DNA of 64,000 bases from the NCBI GenBank assembly GCA_963555705.1, contig OY743183.1, forward strand, positions 27,625,932 through 27,689,931. Direction: 5' to 3'. Shown piece by piece: positions 12,533-22,388 of the stretch; position 1 is the first letter of the stretch; every line of letters starts with the position of its first letter. The position numbers and the translations under genes were made by a program. The notes under the pieces were generated by a model, which was not told the DNA's origin, did not search any database, and worked only from the letters and a program-made list of their open reading frames with translations. This stretch comes from Ligustrum vulgare (Eukaryota > Streptophyta > Magnoliopsida > Lamiales > Oleaceae).

Positions 12533-13208
12533 GTTTAAACAAGTATGGGAGACTAAGAATGCACAGTAAAGAGTAGGAACAGAATAATGCAGGAAAATTA
12601 TGCAGTCAAGTCCAAAATAGGATATTACAAATTTCAGATTGCACATAAAATTCACAACACAAGGAACAAAATTACTACTGCAGATAACAAATTATACAGA
12701 AGTAAATCAAACTAAGTGCAAGAATTAGTAAAGATGCCTTTCTTTCCTCAACCCTGCTTGGGTCGGCCAATAACTCCCTCAGATTCCTGGATTCTCGAAG
12801 GGAATCCTGGACAAAGGTGAGTAAAAGGGTCCAAGAAGGGCTTCAACAGAGGAAACAAAAAGAACAAGAAAGGAAATTAAGAAAACCCTAAAAAATTTCA
12901 AGGATATCACCTGATTATTGCGCAATATTTGCAGTTTCTTTTGAAACTTTCCAAGCAAAAGTAGATCTGACCTCAGATCTTTCACGATCAAGTACCAGTG
13001 TGCCAAGATACCAACAGATCTGTAGCCAAAATATACAGATATTTCAAAAACTCAAAGGTTTTAGAAATTTCAACCCTGGGTACATAAGATCTGGGGTTTT
13101 ATCAAAAAAATTTGAAGTTTTAAAGGACGAAACAAAGATTCCCAAAAAACTCAAAATCAGAAACCCCAAAAGATTTTCGTATCAGAAACCCTAAAGCTCT
13201 GATACCAC
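12533..13208 (-). other. Copia 5' leader with primer binding site
   Basis: This is the untranslated region between the 5' LTR and gag. At 13196-13207 the plus strand reads GCTCTGATACCA, the complement of the initiator-Met tRNA 3' end, placed one base from the LTR edge as expected for a minus-strand element. No other gene is present. Confidence 0.9.
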
Positions 13209-13810
13209 TGTAAAGAGATCAAAATTGCAAACCCAACAAAAATAATGAAATATTATTGATTTATAAACAACAATAGGGAATTTCTATATCAAAAACTCTG
13301 GTTTAATACAAAAATATAGCAAAAAACACAAATCGCAAACTGTGTACAAATACTCTCTGAAAAACTCTCAAAAACCGCAACAAAGTGTGTTTACTATGAA
13401 CACAAGAATACTCTCTAACAATTTCACAAGAATATTACAAATTTCTTCTGAAAGATCAAAGTAAAAGAGAGAAAATCGCCAAGAACAAAGAGGCGTGGTG
13501 AGAGAGAGAAACTTCAGAATCAAAGGGAAGAAAGAATGAAAATCAGAATTCCAATGCATCTGGACACTTCCTCGCCTTTTCATCTGGCTAAGTGATAAGG
13601 TTGATCCAACGGCTCTAACAGCTCTAGGTGGTTGAAATCAACGGCTGAACTGATTCAGTTAGCAACAAGAAAAGCGTGTTTCCAAATCGTGACTTGGGCC
13701 TCTGAGTTTAGCAAGGAAATGGGCTCAGCATATAAAAAAATAAATGGGCTGATGTTTTTCCGATTTTGGACTGGAAGTTATGGGCTGCAGTTTGGGCCAA
13801 TTTCTTCACA
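13209..13810 (-). mobile_element. 5' LTR of the copia element
   Basis: It is bounded by TGTAAAGAGATC and GGCCAATTTCTTCACA (plus strand), giving TG...CA ends on both strands. The inner edge abuts the primer site. The partner LTR is not in the window, so the outer edge is supported only by the TG/CA rule. Confidence 0.8.
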
Positions 13811-13849
13811 CACCAAATTTAGGATTTTTGTAGGTTGCTAATCTATCTA

Positions 13850-14770
13850 TTGCTGTTTTATTAACAAAAGCATTATCTATTGGAAAACCACGAACTCTAC
13901 TATCACAGTTAAATTCTCTAAGAATTGAAGTAGAACATTAAAAATATTTGTTACATTATGTGGGTAATCAATAAATCTAAATGCCATAATTCTTTTTGTG
14001 CATTAACCAAGTATCATCAATGTAATGACAAGTAACATCTACGTAACCTCTATGATTATTGTCCGTTTAAAAGTCCGAAATAAATGATAAGTTACCATTA
14101 TACTTATTTAAATCATATCTAAAAATTTGTTCTCTCTAAATATTTAGCAATACAATCAACTCGTAAAGTATTTCTAGAAACGGGTTTGCACCTGGGTTGG
14201 AGATATTTCTAAATGAGAATTTTGAAATGTGGACTTTCTACAATTGAAAGCGGGAACTCACCACTTGATATGAACATGACCATCCTTCCCAACGGGCTAG
14301 ATCTTGGTTGAAGACTCAATTAGTTAAACTCAATTGACCAAACTGTAGAGTTGATTGGTTTGCTTCCATCGAGTCAGGTTTTTGACATTGTTTGTAGTGT
14401 CCGTTGAGGTGTGTTGTGCCTCCACCATTCTTCCAAGAGAAAACTCCGCCGCAAGTTTTACATTGTGCTTTATGTACCTTGTTCCCGTTAGTGTCTTTAG
14501 TCTTTGTTTCGATCAAATCGAAAAAATTTCAGCAGTTCGATTTTTTCGTCCTTTTCGAATTTCTGTTTGAGCCTGCAGTCGTGCTAGCAGAGCCGGATCC
14601 ATGTGCAGCAACAATATATTCATCAACAATATCATCCAAATTAATATGAGTTCTAGTATCTTCAATCTCATTTTCCAAGTCCACCAAATTATCGGGACTT
14701 GAAATATCGTTGCGAGGTGCAAATTCATCAACAAATTGGTTAGAAGAATAACCATGGGATTGTGATTAGA
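13850..14770 (-). pseudogene. hAT-family (BED zinc finger) transposase remnant
   Basis: On the minus strand, 14316-14516 encodes a BED zinc finger (KAQCKTCGGVFSWKNGGG, then HLNGHYKQC). It is preceded by a degraded acidic N-terminal part (14517-14755). Downstream at 13870-14100 the minus strand reads VTCHYIDDTWLMHK and RVRGFPIDNA-like pieces broken by stops, matching the central part of plant BED/hAT transposases. The dimerisation region is absent and no terminal inverted repeats were found, so this is a truncated dead copy. Confidence 0.75.
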
Positions 14771-14989
14771 AATAATAGAATTGGAAATTTGGAGATAAAA
14801 ATAAAATATGAAATTTGAGACAATATTTAATGGTATGAAATATTTATAGCACTTGAACTTGAAGACTTGAAGTACAAGTACGACTAGAAGTTGAAGATTG
14901 CAATTGAGACTTGAGACTTGAGAATTGAGAAGAGAGCAGTGTAATTTCTTGTAGACAAAATTGAGAGAATTGTGTAAATTTTGTGTGAA

Positions 14990-15560
14990 AAAATGAAGTA
15001 TTTATAGAGTTAAAAAAATAAAGAAAAAATTAATATGTTAAACAGTCATACGGACACAGTTGTAATTAATTGCAAAATTTAAATAAATTTACAATTTGTA
15101 ACAAATTCAATTAATTTTGAAAGAAAAATAAAATTTTAAGTGACTTGAAATATACAATTAAGTTGCAATAGTAATTACTTAGTTACAAATGTCATTAATT
15201 GTAAATTATAATTGATTATAAAATGTAATTAAGTTAGAATTGCAGTTGCAATTAAAGTTAATGTCACTAATTCAAAATTGTAATGTTTTACAACTTTATT
15301 AGTTACAATTTTAATTATTTGCAAAATTGGAATAAAATTACAATTGCAACTAATTGTAAATTGTAGCTGAATACAAAATGTAATTAAGTTTTAAATGGAA
15401 TTGTAATAAAGGTGAATATAACTAATTCAAATTAATTTTAGCAAAAGAATATGTCATGTTTAATGATTTGCAACTTAATTGTAATTAATTAGTTAGATAC
15501 ATTTATAATTAATTACAAAATTGAAATTAAGTTAAAATTGTAATTAATTACAAATAGTTA
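14990..15560. repeat. AT-rich array of TTGTAATTA / TAATTACAA words
   Basis: Short words of the type TTGTAATTA, TAATTACAA and TGCAATTA recur dozens of times on both strands over about 570 bases next to the hAT remnant. They could be subterminal transposase-binding repeats of that element, or simple AT-rich decay. No coding potential is seen. Confidence 0.5.
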
Positions 15561-16025
15561 ATTTGATTTACATTGGTTGATTACCTGATTTTGGTAATAT
15601 GTTTTATATTCTTAAAATATCTTTTAAAATGTTTGATATTAAAAATTAAGTCCATTAAAATTTTTTATTTGCGTACTTAGCCCTTCTATTTATTAGGAAG
15701 AGGGTGGAAGGCTAGGAAAGAAAGGGAAGATAAAAAGGTGGCGACTTCTATTGCAATTGGTTGTGGAGACGGCAGGTTTGGGTATTAAAAGATAGAACTC
15801 TTCTTCGGCTACTGCTGGAAAACAATTCAAATAGGGGTGGTCGGCCGGCTGAATTTGGCAGAAGACAGGATATGCAGTGAAGATTAAAGAATTCATCAGG
15901 TTGGATTAGGAATTGAAGCTTGAATTGAAGACATCCAGATTTTCTTCACAGATTAGGTGATGACTTTCTTTTATTTGTCTTGTATTCCTTATAATAATAT
16001 TTTAGGCTAATCATTTTATCAATAG
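15561..16025. other. Non-coding stretch, nothing recognised
   Basis: There is no convincing gene. A 67-codon open frame on the minus strand (15693-15896) has no recognisable motif and no neighbouring exons. Confidence 0.4.
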
Positions 16026-16200
16026 TTTTAAGAGAGATATTTTTTGGGACATTTTCAAGTAACATTATAACATGTCACACATTTATTTGATGATGAAAAA
16101 GTAAGTGGTGTTGTAGTTATTTTCACCACCCAATAAATGTGTAACATGTCACAATGTCACTTAAAAATATCTCTGAAAAATGTCTCCCTAAAATTACTCT
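16026..16200. mobile_element. Fold-back MITE
   Basis: The left arm from 16031 (AGAGATATTTTTTGGGACAT, then ACACATTTATT) and the right arm ending near 16195 (AATAAATGTGTAACATGTCA, then AATGTCTCCCT) are imperfect inverted repeats of about 70 bases. They enclose a very short loop. A small, non-coding, near-palindromic unit of this kind fits a MITE. Target duplications are unclear. Confidence 0.7.
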
Positions 16201-16309
16201 CTTTCAATATATTGGATGATGATGCTTGTTATTTATTTATATTCCAGAAGTAGTTTTAATATTTGCTTTATTGATTAATCTTGCATGCTTAGAATCTCCA
16301 ATTCACACC

Positions 16310-17545
16310 ATTAAAAATATCTCTTCAATGTATAATGTCAATTACAATGTTAAGTTGACGTGACTGGAAAAAAAATTGACAATGTCGAGTACTCTGTCTA
16401 CATCTTGAAGCTCTATCTGACCTGATGAGTCAGCATTTATTTTTATTTTATAATTACTTTAACAACTAAATAAATGAATAGTATAGATAAATAAACATAC
16501 ATCTTCTCTCTATATATATTATTATTTTTAAATTTAAAACAAATGCCACATAATCAAAAATATTTAAATGTAAACGGAACTATTGGAAATGAAATTTTAT
16601 ACATCTTCGTCAATTTTTATCCACGTTCTCTAGTTGTCCATCAATTTCAATGTCACGTCAACCCCAATCCGCGAAGTGCAACTACATGGATTGAGAAAAA
16701 AGACGTGACATGTCAACAAATAGACGGAATTGTTTAAAAATACTTCTCCAATACACTCCATGGATTACAATGTTAAGCTGATGTGACTTGAAAAAAATAG
16801 ACAATGTGGGATGCTCCATTCAGATGTAGATGTTCCGTGGAACTTGATACTCAATATTTTATTTAATTTTATAATTATTTTAAGTATAATAAAATAAAGT
16901 TAAATTTATAAGTTCAATATATTTATATTGGAGTTCAAAACTTGGGATTTGTTTCAAAACTAGGACGTCCAAAAACTTGGAATAAATGCATGTGTTCGGC
17001 AACTTAAGCTGTCATTATTTGTAATTTTTAGGTAGAATATGTGATTAATAAGTGATTTCAAAAATCTTATATGGTTAAAAAGTGATATTGAAAATTGTGT
17101 TGATTATAAATAGTTGTTATAACACATTTGCCGAACACAAGAAAAATATTTTTTAACCTAAAAAGTTTGAATATAGTAATAAACATTGTTTTCAAGATTA
17201 ATTCATATGCTAAATTAATCTTGGGGCACGCAATTCTAATAAATTTAATTTATCAACAAAAAATTATTGCTAAATAAAGTTATATAAAGATATTAGTTCA
17301 AGAAAACAATATATATATATTTTACAATAATGAAAAATTTAAAATCATTTTAATTATTTTGTGGATGAGTTATTAATATTAAATTAAAAAAATGTCACAT
17401 AATCAAATTGTTTAAAGGTAGAAGGAAGTATTGGAAAATAAATTTTAAATTCCTCCATCAAATTATCTACGTCCTTTAAAAGTCCATTTATTATATTGTC
17501 ACATCAATCACAATTCATGGATTTTATTGAAGATGCTCTTATTAG
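16310..17545. repeat. Diverged dispersed repeat copies
   Basis: The phrase TTACAATGTTAAG-TGA-GTGACT-GAAAAAAA occurs at about 16342 and 16767. A second phrase (CACATAATCAAA ... TATTGGAAA ... AAATTTTA) occurs at about 16547 and 17395. These look like old copies of small non-coding repeats. No gene is present in this interval. Confidence 0.5.
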
Positions 17546-17877
17546 TGTGAAAAGTGATGAACCCATAAAAATATGATGATGAAAATGGATCCGGATTCTT
17601 GGACAAGACGGGTAATGTGGGCATGTTTCGTACAAACCACATCAAATTCAATCCAACATACAAATTCTCTCACACACCTCATCCTTAAATTCAATTATTC
17701 TCATCTATTCTATCCAAACTAATGTGTCAACATACCCAGAGGAACAACTTCATAAGACGTGAAACCAATCGATAGATTTGTGTACATTACCCGCATATAA
17801 TTTGTAATACTAGGAGTACGATTTCCATACATACTTTCACAATCTGTATCTGGTAAATCGCAGTAATTTAAAATATA
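17546..17877. other. Downstream flank of the ARD gene
   Basis: AT-rich non-coding sequence with no recognised feature. It lies beyond the probable polyadenylation site of the gene. Confidence 0.4.
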
Positions 17878-17883
17878 TTTATT
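17878..17883 (-). promoter_or_regulatory. Polyadenylation signal candidate of ARD
   Basis: The minus strand reads AATAAA, followed by further AATAAA-like and A-rich sequence, about 63 bases after the stop codon. This is the usual distance and form for a plant near-upstream element. Confidence 0.6.
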
Positions 17884-17945
17884 TTATTTTACAATATGCA
17901 AGCCTCCATATATCAAAGTTAATGCTCACAAAATGTAAAAGAGAT

Positions 17946-20532
17946 TTAAGCTGCAGCATTAACCGCATTACTAGAAACATCCTTCTGCACAAAAGTATCA
18001 ACGTACTGTTTCCTGCACATAGAGACACCATCTTATTACTCAAAACTTCAATTATTTTCGATTTTTTGTGCGCACGTGCTTGTTCTTTTGCATCACACCA
18101 GCCACTTTTCTTTTGTTCATTGTTTTCCCCAGTTTTAAAAATTCTAGCGTGTGGGTGGATGGACGAGGGTGGTGCATTTTGATGTTTGGGAAGGTAGACT
18201 ATACCTGGCAGGCAGATGATCATGAGGGCGATTGAACGGAGTCCAAACAGGATCACCAACAAAAAGCCGCATTGCCTGCACATAATATGGTCAATTGATG
18301 CATCTCAAACAATGCAGCTTATGCTTTTAAAAGTGCTTATTCGAACTATTTCCGCACTAGCTACACACATGAATTGAGTTACATAGACAGATAGACTATA
18401 TGACTACAAATTCAATACTTAGATGTATATGTTATCATCTCTCCAATATCAACCTCGTTGCTTTTCTTCTAATCTCATTTTCTTTCTGAATAGACTTTCT
18501 AAAAAGGTATTAGCATATTTAACATGATGAGAATCATAGCTGACTTGACGTAAAGACCTATTAATCAAGCCAAACAAGATTTAAAGAACATGTTCGAAGG
18601 GCTTCAAATAAAAAATGAAAGCTGAAAATCAACCGTGCAATCGCGCGGGATAAATGTCGTGCGATCGCGTGGGATAAATGTCATGCGATCGCAAGAAAAT
18701 GAACTGCGTCATTGCACTGCTTTACGGATTAGGATTTTCGAGAATTTTATTATTTTTCCGTTTTTTTATTAGGGTTTGTGCCTCTATAGCGGTCAGAAAT
18801 GTGGTGTAAGAAATGTGGAGGTGCTCCTTTGAAGTTTACCTTAATGTAGTTATCTGAATCCAACGTAAATCGATGATATATTCCAGCAGGCAGAACAATC
18901 ATTGCTCCTTTCTTCACCCAGATGCGGATCCAAGACTCATCACTATCACGGACATCAAAATAACCTTCACCATGAAGAAATTACATTATGCACCAAGGTC
19001 ATTAAGCAATACAAAATCATCTAGTCAAGTTCATCATCATAAACCTACCGCTCCCAGCAACACAATAGCGGATCTCCTCATCTGTGTGAAGATGTTCTTC
19101 AAAAAAATTCTTAATCTTCTCCTCATAATTGGGCAGTTTTTCGGGGCAAACCTCACAGAAGTCCTAAAAGAGATGTTAATCCCATTACACTAATTTTATT
19201 GGAAAACTAGAACCTATATCCGACTGAAAATTGTTTACAAACAGCTATCTATTACTTAACTTCAATTATCCCTTTATTTTATCGTCTACCATACCATGTA
19301 GGAATATCCACGAGCTTCACGGATCTTCTTCAACTCTTCATCTGTTTCATAATTGTCGGCATCTAATCTCCAGCTGAGCACTCCAAGTTCTGAAATTTTG
19401 CAAGATTGACAGATAAAAAGCTTGTTTGAAAATTGTAATTATAATGGCACTGTAAATTACCAGCAAGTTTATCCAAGGATACAAATTCCTTGGGGTCACG
19501 GTGATGGGGTAGTCTCTGATCTTCATCACTGTTATCCATGTACCATGCCTGTATAACTTCCTCTCTATCATCCTGCAAGAGACCAAATTTAAGCTAAACT
19601 TTCCTTTCAAAAGTAATTAAAGGATGATATAGGACCTAAAAATAGAAAAGAGATAAGTTTTACTAATTATTGGAGAATATTGGTTAGCTTTATTTATAGT
19701 AAGATTATAAGAAGAAATAAATTCATCAAAGATTCAAAGGTACCATTGTATACCATCCGAAACATAAGAAAATCAAACAGCTCAGAATAAGAATCCTCAT
19801 TTGATAAAATCCAAATTCGGATGTCAATAGAAAATTTCTTCTGTTTTGATTAGTGGCGGAGCCAGGAATTATACATTACTGTTTTCATCCAAAACTTTTG
19901 ATGAACTGGTTTTCAAGCGAATTACAGAATTAAAAATTAAAAACACAGAAGTGAATTAGAAAAGTTACTTGTTTGTTCCCCCTTTTGGGGTTTAACGATA
20001 ATAGTTGAAAATTGAAGTAAATATCCTTTCCTCAACTCTTCATTTTCGGGTAGAGAATCTCACCAATTCAAAGAACCATCATGAAAATATTCTCAAAACG
20101 TCATTGAGAAATATAGTTTGTGCGGCAAGTTGTATTACACCGGAAGAAAAGAAGAAAAATAAAATTGTCTACAAAATATGTCCCTAGCTTTTAGATCCAA
20201 CCATAACAAATCCATGAAGCTTTTAATTAAGACGGTTAGGTATATAGTATAGTAATTAATTAAGAAAGTTGATATGAACAGGAAGAAAAAAGCAATCAAT
20301 CGAGTTCCAGCAAATATACCAGCCCAGTCTAGTCCAACAAAATTCAAAACCCGTTCTCAAATTTACAGAACGCTGAAGCAAGATAATTCATCGAATATAT
20401 TTATTGGTCCAAGCACGTGACATAGGAACATAAAATTGATTTAATCAATTTGAAAATATAATAGATATAATTAATTGAAATCAAACCCTAATCTGAGATT
20501 TTAGAAATGAATACCTTGCCAACGGAACCCAT
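17946..20532 (-). CDS. ARD: Acireductone dioxygenase (Fe/Ni), seven exons, 200 residues
   Basis: Exons on the minus strand are 20532-20515, 19572-19461, 19389-19295, 19163-19049, 18964-18840, 18275-18205 and 18012-17946. All introns are GT-AG, and the 603 coding bases are in phase from ATG to TAA. The protein begins MGSVGKDDREEV. It carries [16 protein letters not shown] near the N-terminus, the cupin metal motif [12 protein letters not shown] (His, His and Glu ligands, about residues 95-105), and the fourth ligand in [11 protein letters not shown]. It ends with [20 protein letters not shown] and a short tail. In the family, ARD oxidises the acireductone intermediate of methionine salvage. 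The Fe form gives 2-keto-4-methylthiobutyrate plus formate, and the Ni form an off-pathway product. Length and ligands are normal, so the gene is probably functional. Confidence 0.97.
18590..18800. repeat. GCGATCGC-motif repeat fragment inside ARD intron 5
   Basis: Three spaced copies of a GTGCGATCGCGTGGG-like motif (18630-18705) are separated by ATAAATGTC. An AGGGTTTG tail follows. The motif and tail resemble the LTR at 120-350 of this window, so this is probably an LTR fragment lodged in the intron between exons 5 and 6. Confidence 0.6.
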
Positions 20533-20603
20533 CTTTACTCTCTCTAGAACCGAATAGAAGGAAGGCTTTGACGAGGATCAAAATTAAACATTTTGGATGA
20601 GCG

Positions 20604-20612
20604 TAAATATAT
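20604..20612 (-). promoter_or_regulatory. TATA-box candidate of ARD
   Basis: The minus strand reads ATATATTTA about 70 bases before the start codon. A start of transcription about 30 bases downstream would leave a 5' leader of roughly 40 bases. This rests on position and sequence only. Confidence 0.45.
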
Positions 20613-20670
20613 GTCCACCGAGGGTGGTTTGGTAATTTCATTGAAAAAAAAAATTCAATTTAGGCAGTTG

Positions 20671-20818
20671 TTTGGTAATTGATTTATAAACTGGTTTATA
20701 AACTAACAATTTTCTAAACTATTTTTTAACCACATACATTTTATCTTTTCAAATTTCAATCACTATCATTTACCTCAAAATCATAAACAAATCAGTTTAT
20801 AAATCACACAACGTTACC
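20671..20818. mobile_element. Small fold-back MITE upstream of ARD
   Basis: GGTAATTGATTTATAAACTG on the left and CAGTTTATAAATCACACAAC followed by GTTACC on the right are imperfect inverted repeats enclosing about 100 AT-rich bases. It sits about 150 bases upstream of the ARD start codon and may influence the promoter. The superfamily is not determined. Confidence 0.6.
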
Positions 20819-20865
20819 TTATATTTGGAGAACCAAAATTAAATCATGGTGAGTACCCTCGTGAG

Positions 20866-21290
20866 CTAGGGCTATAATCATAAATTTCTGGCTCAGCGTC
20901 AGATACGACTAATGGCTCAACCTCATCTTCTTCGTCAAAAATAATAATTGCTTCTCACGCTGGTGCTGTGGTAGGGACTCGATAGTGATTGCAACGCATC
21001 AAAAACTCGTCACACACTGTTTGAAAACTTACGTTCTCACCAAAACGTCTTTTTACATCATCACAAAACTAAGTTGCTTGATGTCGTTGATCTATCGGAA
21101 ACGTCAAGAAAAGATGGTCGATGGACTGTGTGTCTGTCGTCCTAAAGTCGTCAGCTATGGCATCCTAACATAAGGCACGGTATTTAAATATATGATCTGA
21201 TATTGTAGCATGTGGCGCTGCTCGAAAAGATAGATAGGCTGAAAACTCACTGTCTAGTTCTCTCTATTGACTTCTCTTGAATTGTGCCAT
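20866..21290 (-). pseudogene. Unidentified coding remnant
   Basis: The minus strand gives about 140 protein-like residues in one frame with three stops. It includes SEFSAYLSFRAAPHATISDH, SIDHLFLTFPIDQRHQAT and VKRRFGENVSFQTVCDEF. It ends in an acidic stretch (DEEDEVEPLVVSDAEPE). The composition differs clearly from the AT-rich surroundings. I do not recognise the family; a transposon-encoded accessory protein is possible. Confidence 0.4.
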
Positions 21291-21399
21291 TAGGAAATAT
21301 CAATTATGTAAAGTCCAATTTAGGGTTCTATAACATCATCTTCTAAATTCGAGGACAAAAATTATTATGAAAACATTTCTCAATTTTAGATTTTTCACA

Positions 21400-22060
21400 T
21401 CTATATCTATATCTATATATATCTTTATCACTTCTAAAAGTTGGGAGAAACTTTTTTGGACGTTTCTATCCTCACAACTTTTTTATAATTTCATATTTAC
21501 CCTTAATGTTAATTAGTGAATAATTATTTTAATTATTTTAGTATTATTTTTCATTCATTTTATCAATAATATCATTAATTTCAAAACACTAATAGTCTAA
21601 ACTATTTACTTTCTTGCTAAAAGTATTTCAAATCAAGCCTAAAACTTTCGATTTTTATTTTTTGTTTATTTATTTCAAATTATTATTTATTCTTACTAAA
21701 CACAAATAAAATTATATTAATATATTATCATAAAGGAAATATCTATCTATACCTATCGCTTATAAAAGTGGCTTAAATAGAGAAACTTTTTTTGACGTTT
21801 CTACCCTCACAACTTTTATATAATTTCATGTTTACCCTTAATGTTAATTAATGAATAATTATTTTAATATCATTTTTCTTTCATTTTATCAATAATGTCA
21901 TTAATTTCAAAACACTAACAATCTAAACTCTTTATTTTCTAACTAAAAGTATTTCAAATAAAGCCTAAAACTTTTGATTTTGATTTTTGATTTTTCGTTT
22001 ATTTATTTCAAATTATTATTTATTCTTGCTAAACACAAATACAATAATATTAATACATAT
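21400..22060. repeat. Tandem duplication, 335-bp period, two copies
   Basis: About 300 AT-rich bases starting near 21437 (GAGAAACTTTTTTGGACGTT) recur 335 bases later with moderate divergence, ending near 22060. The array is preceded by a TCTATATCTATATC run. No coding potential is seen. The source is unknown; a non-autonomous transposon is possible. Confidence 0.7.
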
Positions 22061-22388
22061 CATAAAAAAATAGTGAAAAAACCCATGTTAATATATTTTC
22101 ATTATTAAAGAAGTTGTGAGAAATATGAATAATATATTTTTTGAATTATATTTTTAATATTCTATTATTTTTTTCATTTGTCAATAATGTCATTAATTCA
22201 ATAAGAATATTTACGACCTTCATTCTATAACCAAAATCAAATGCGTTATAACCTTCAATCATTAACATTTTACATAGTTATATATAACTCACAATTACTA
22301 ATTTTCGTTAACAAGTTTATAATTTCAATAATCCATAATATTCATGTATGTATTTACGCTAAAATGAATTCAATACAAGTATACAACA

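Larger units (their letters stand above)
8551..13810 (-). mobile_element. Ty1/copia retrotransposon (Tork-like), 3' LTR missing
   Basis: Gag, protease, integrase, RT and RNase H follow in copia order on the minus strand from 12532 down to about 8561. A tRNA-Met-type primer site (GCTCTGATACCA on plus) and a 602-bp 5' LTR lie at the right. The sequence stops right after the RNase H stop codon, where it is fused to a gypsy remnant, so the 3' LTR is gone. Several frameshifts and stops make it non-functional. The Tork assignment rests on the look of gag and is tentative. Confidence 0.9.

Noticed and set aside
15693..15896. 67-codon minus-strand ORF as a small gene
   Set aside because: It has no motif, no splice partners and no promoter or poly(A) context that could be supported.
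17879..18283. 134-codon minus-strand ORF over the ARD 3' end
   Set aside because: It reads through exon 6 and its intron in the wrong frame. The spliced reading gives the conserved ARD C-terminus.
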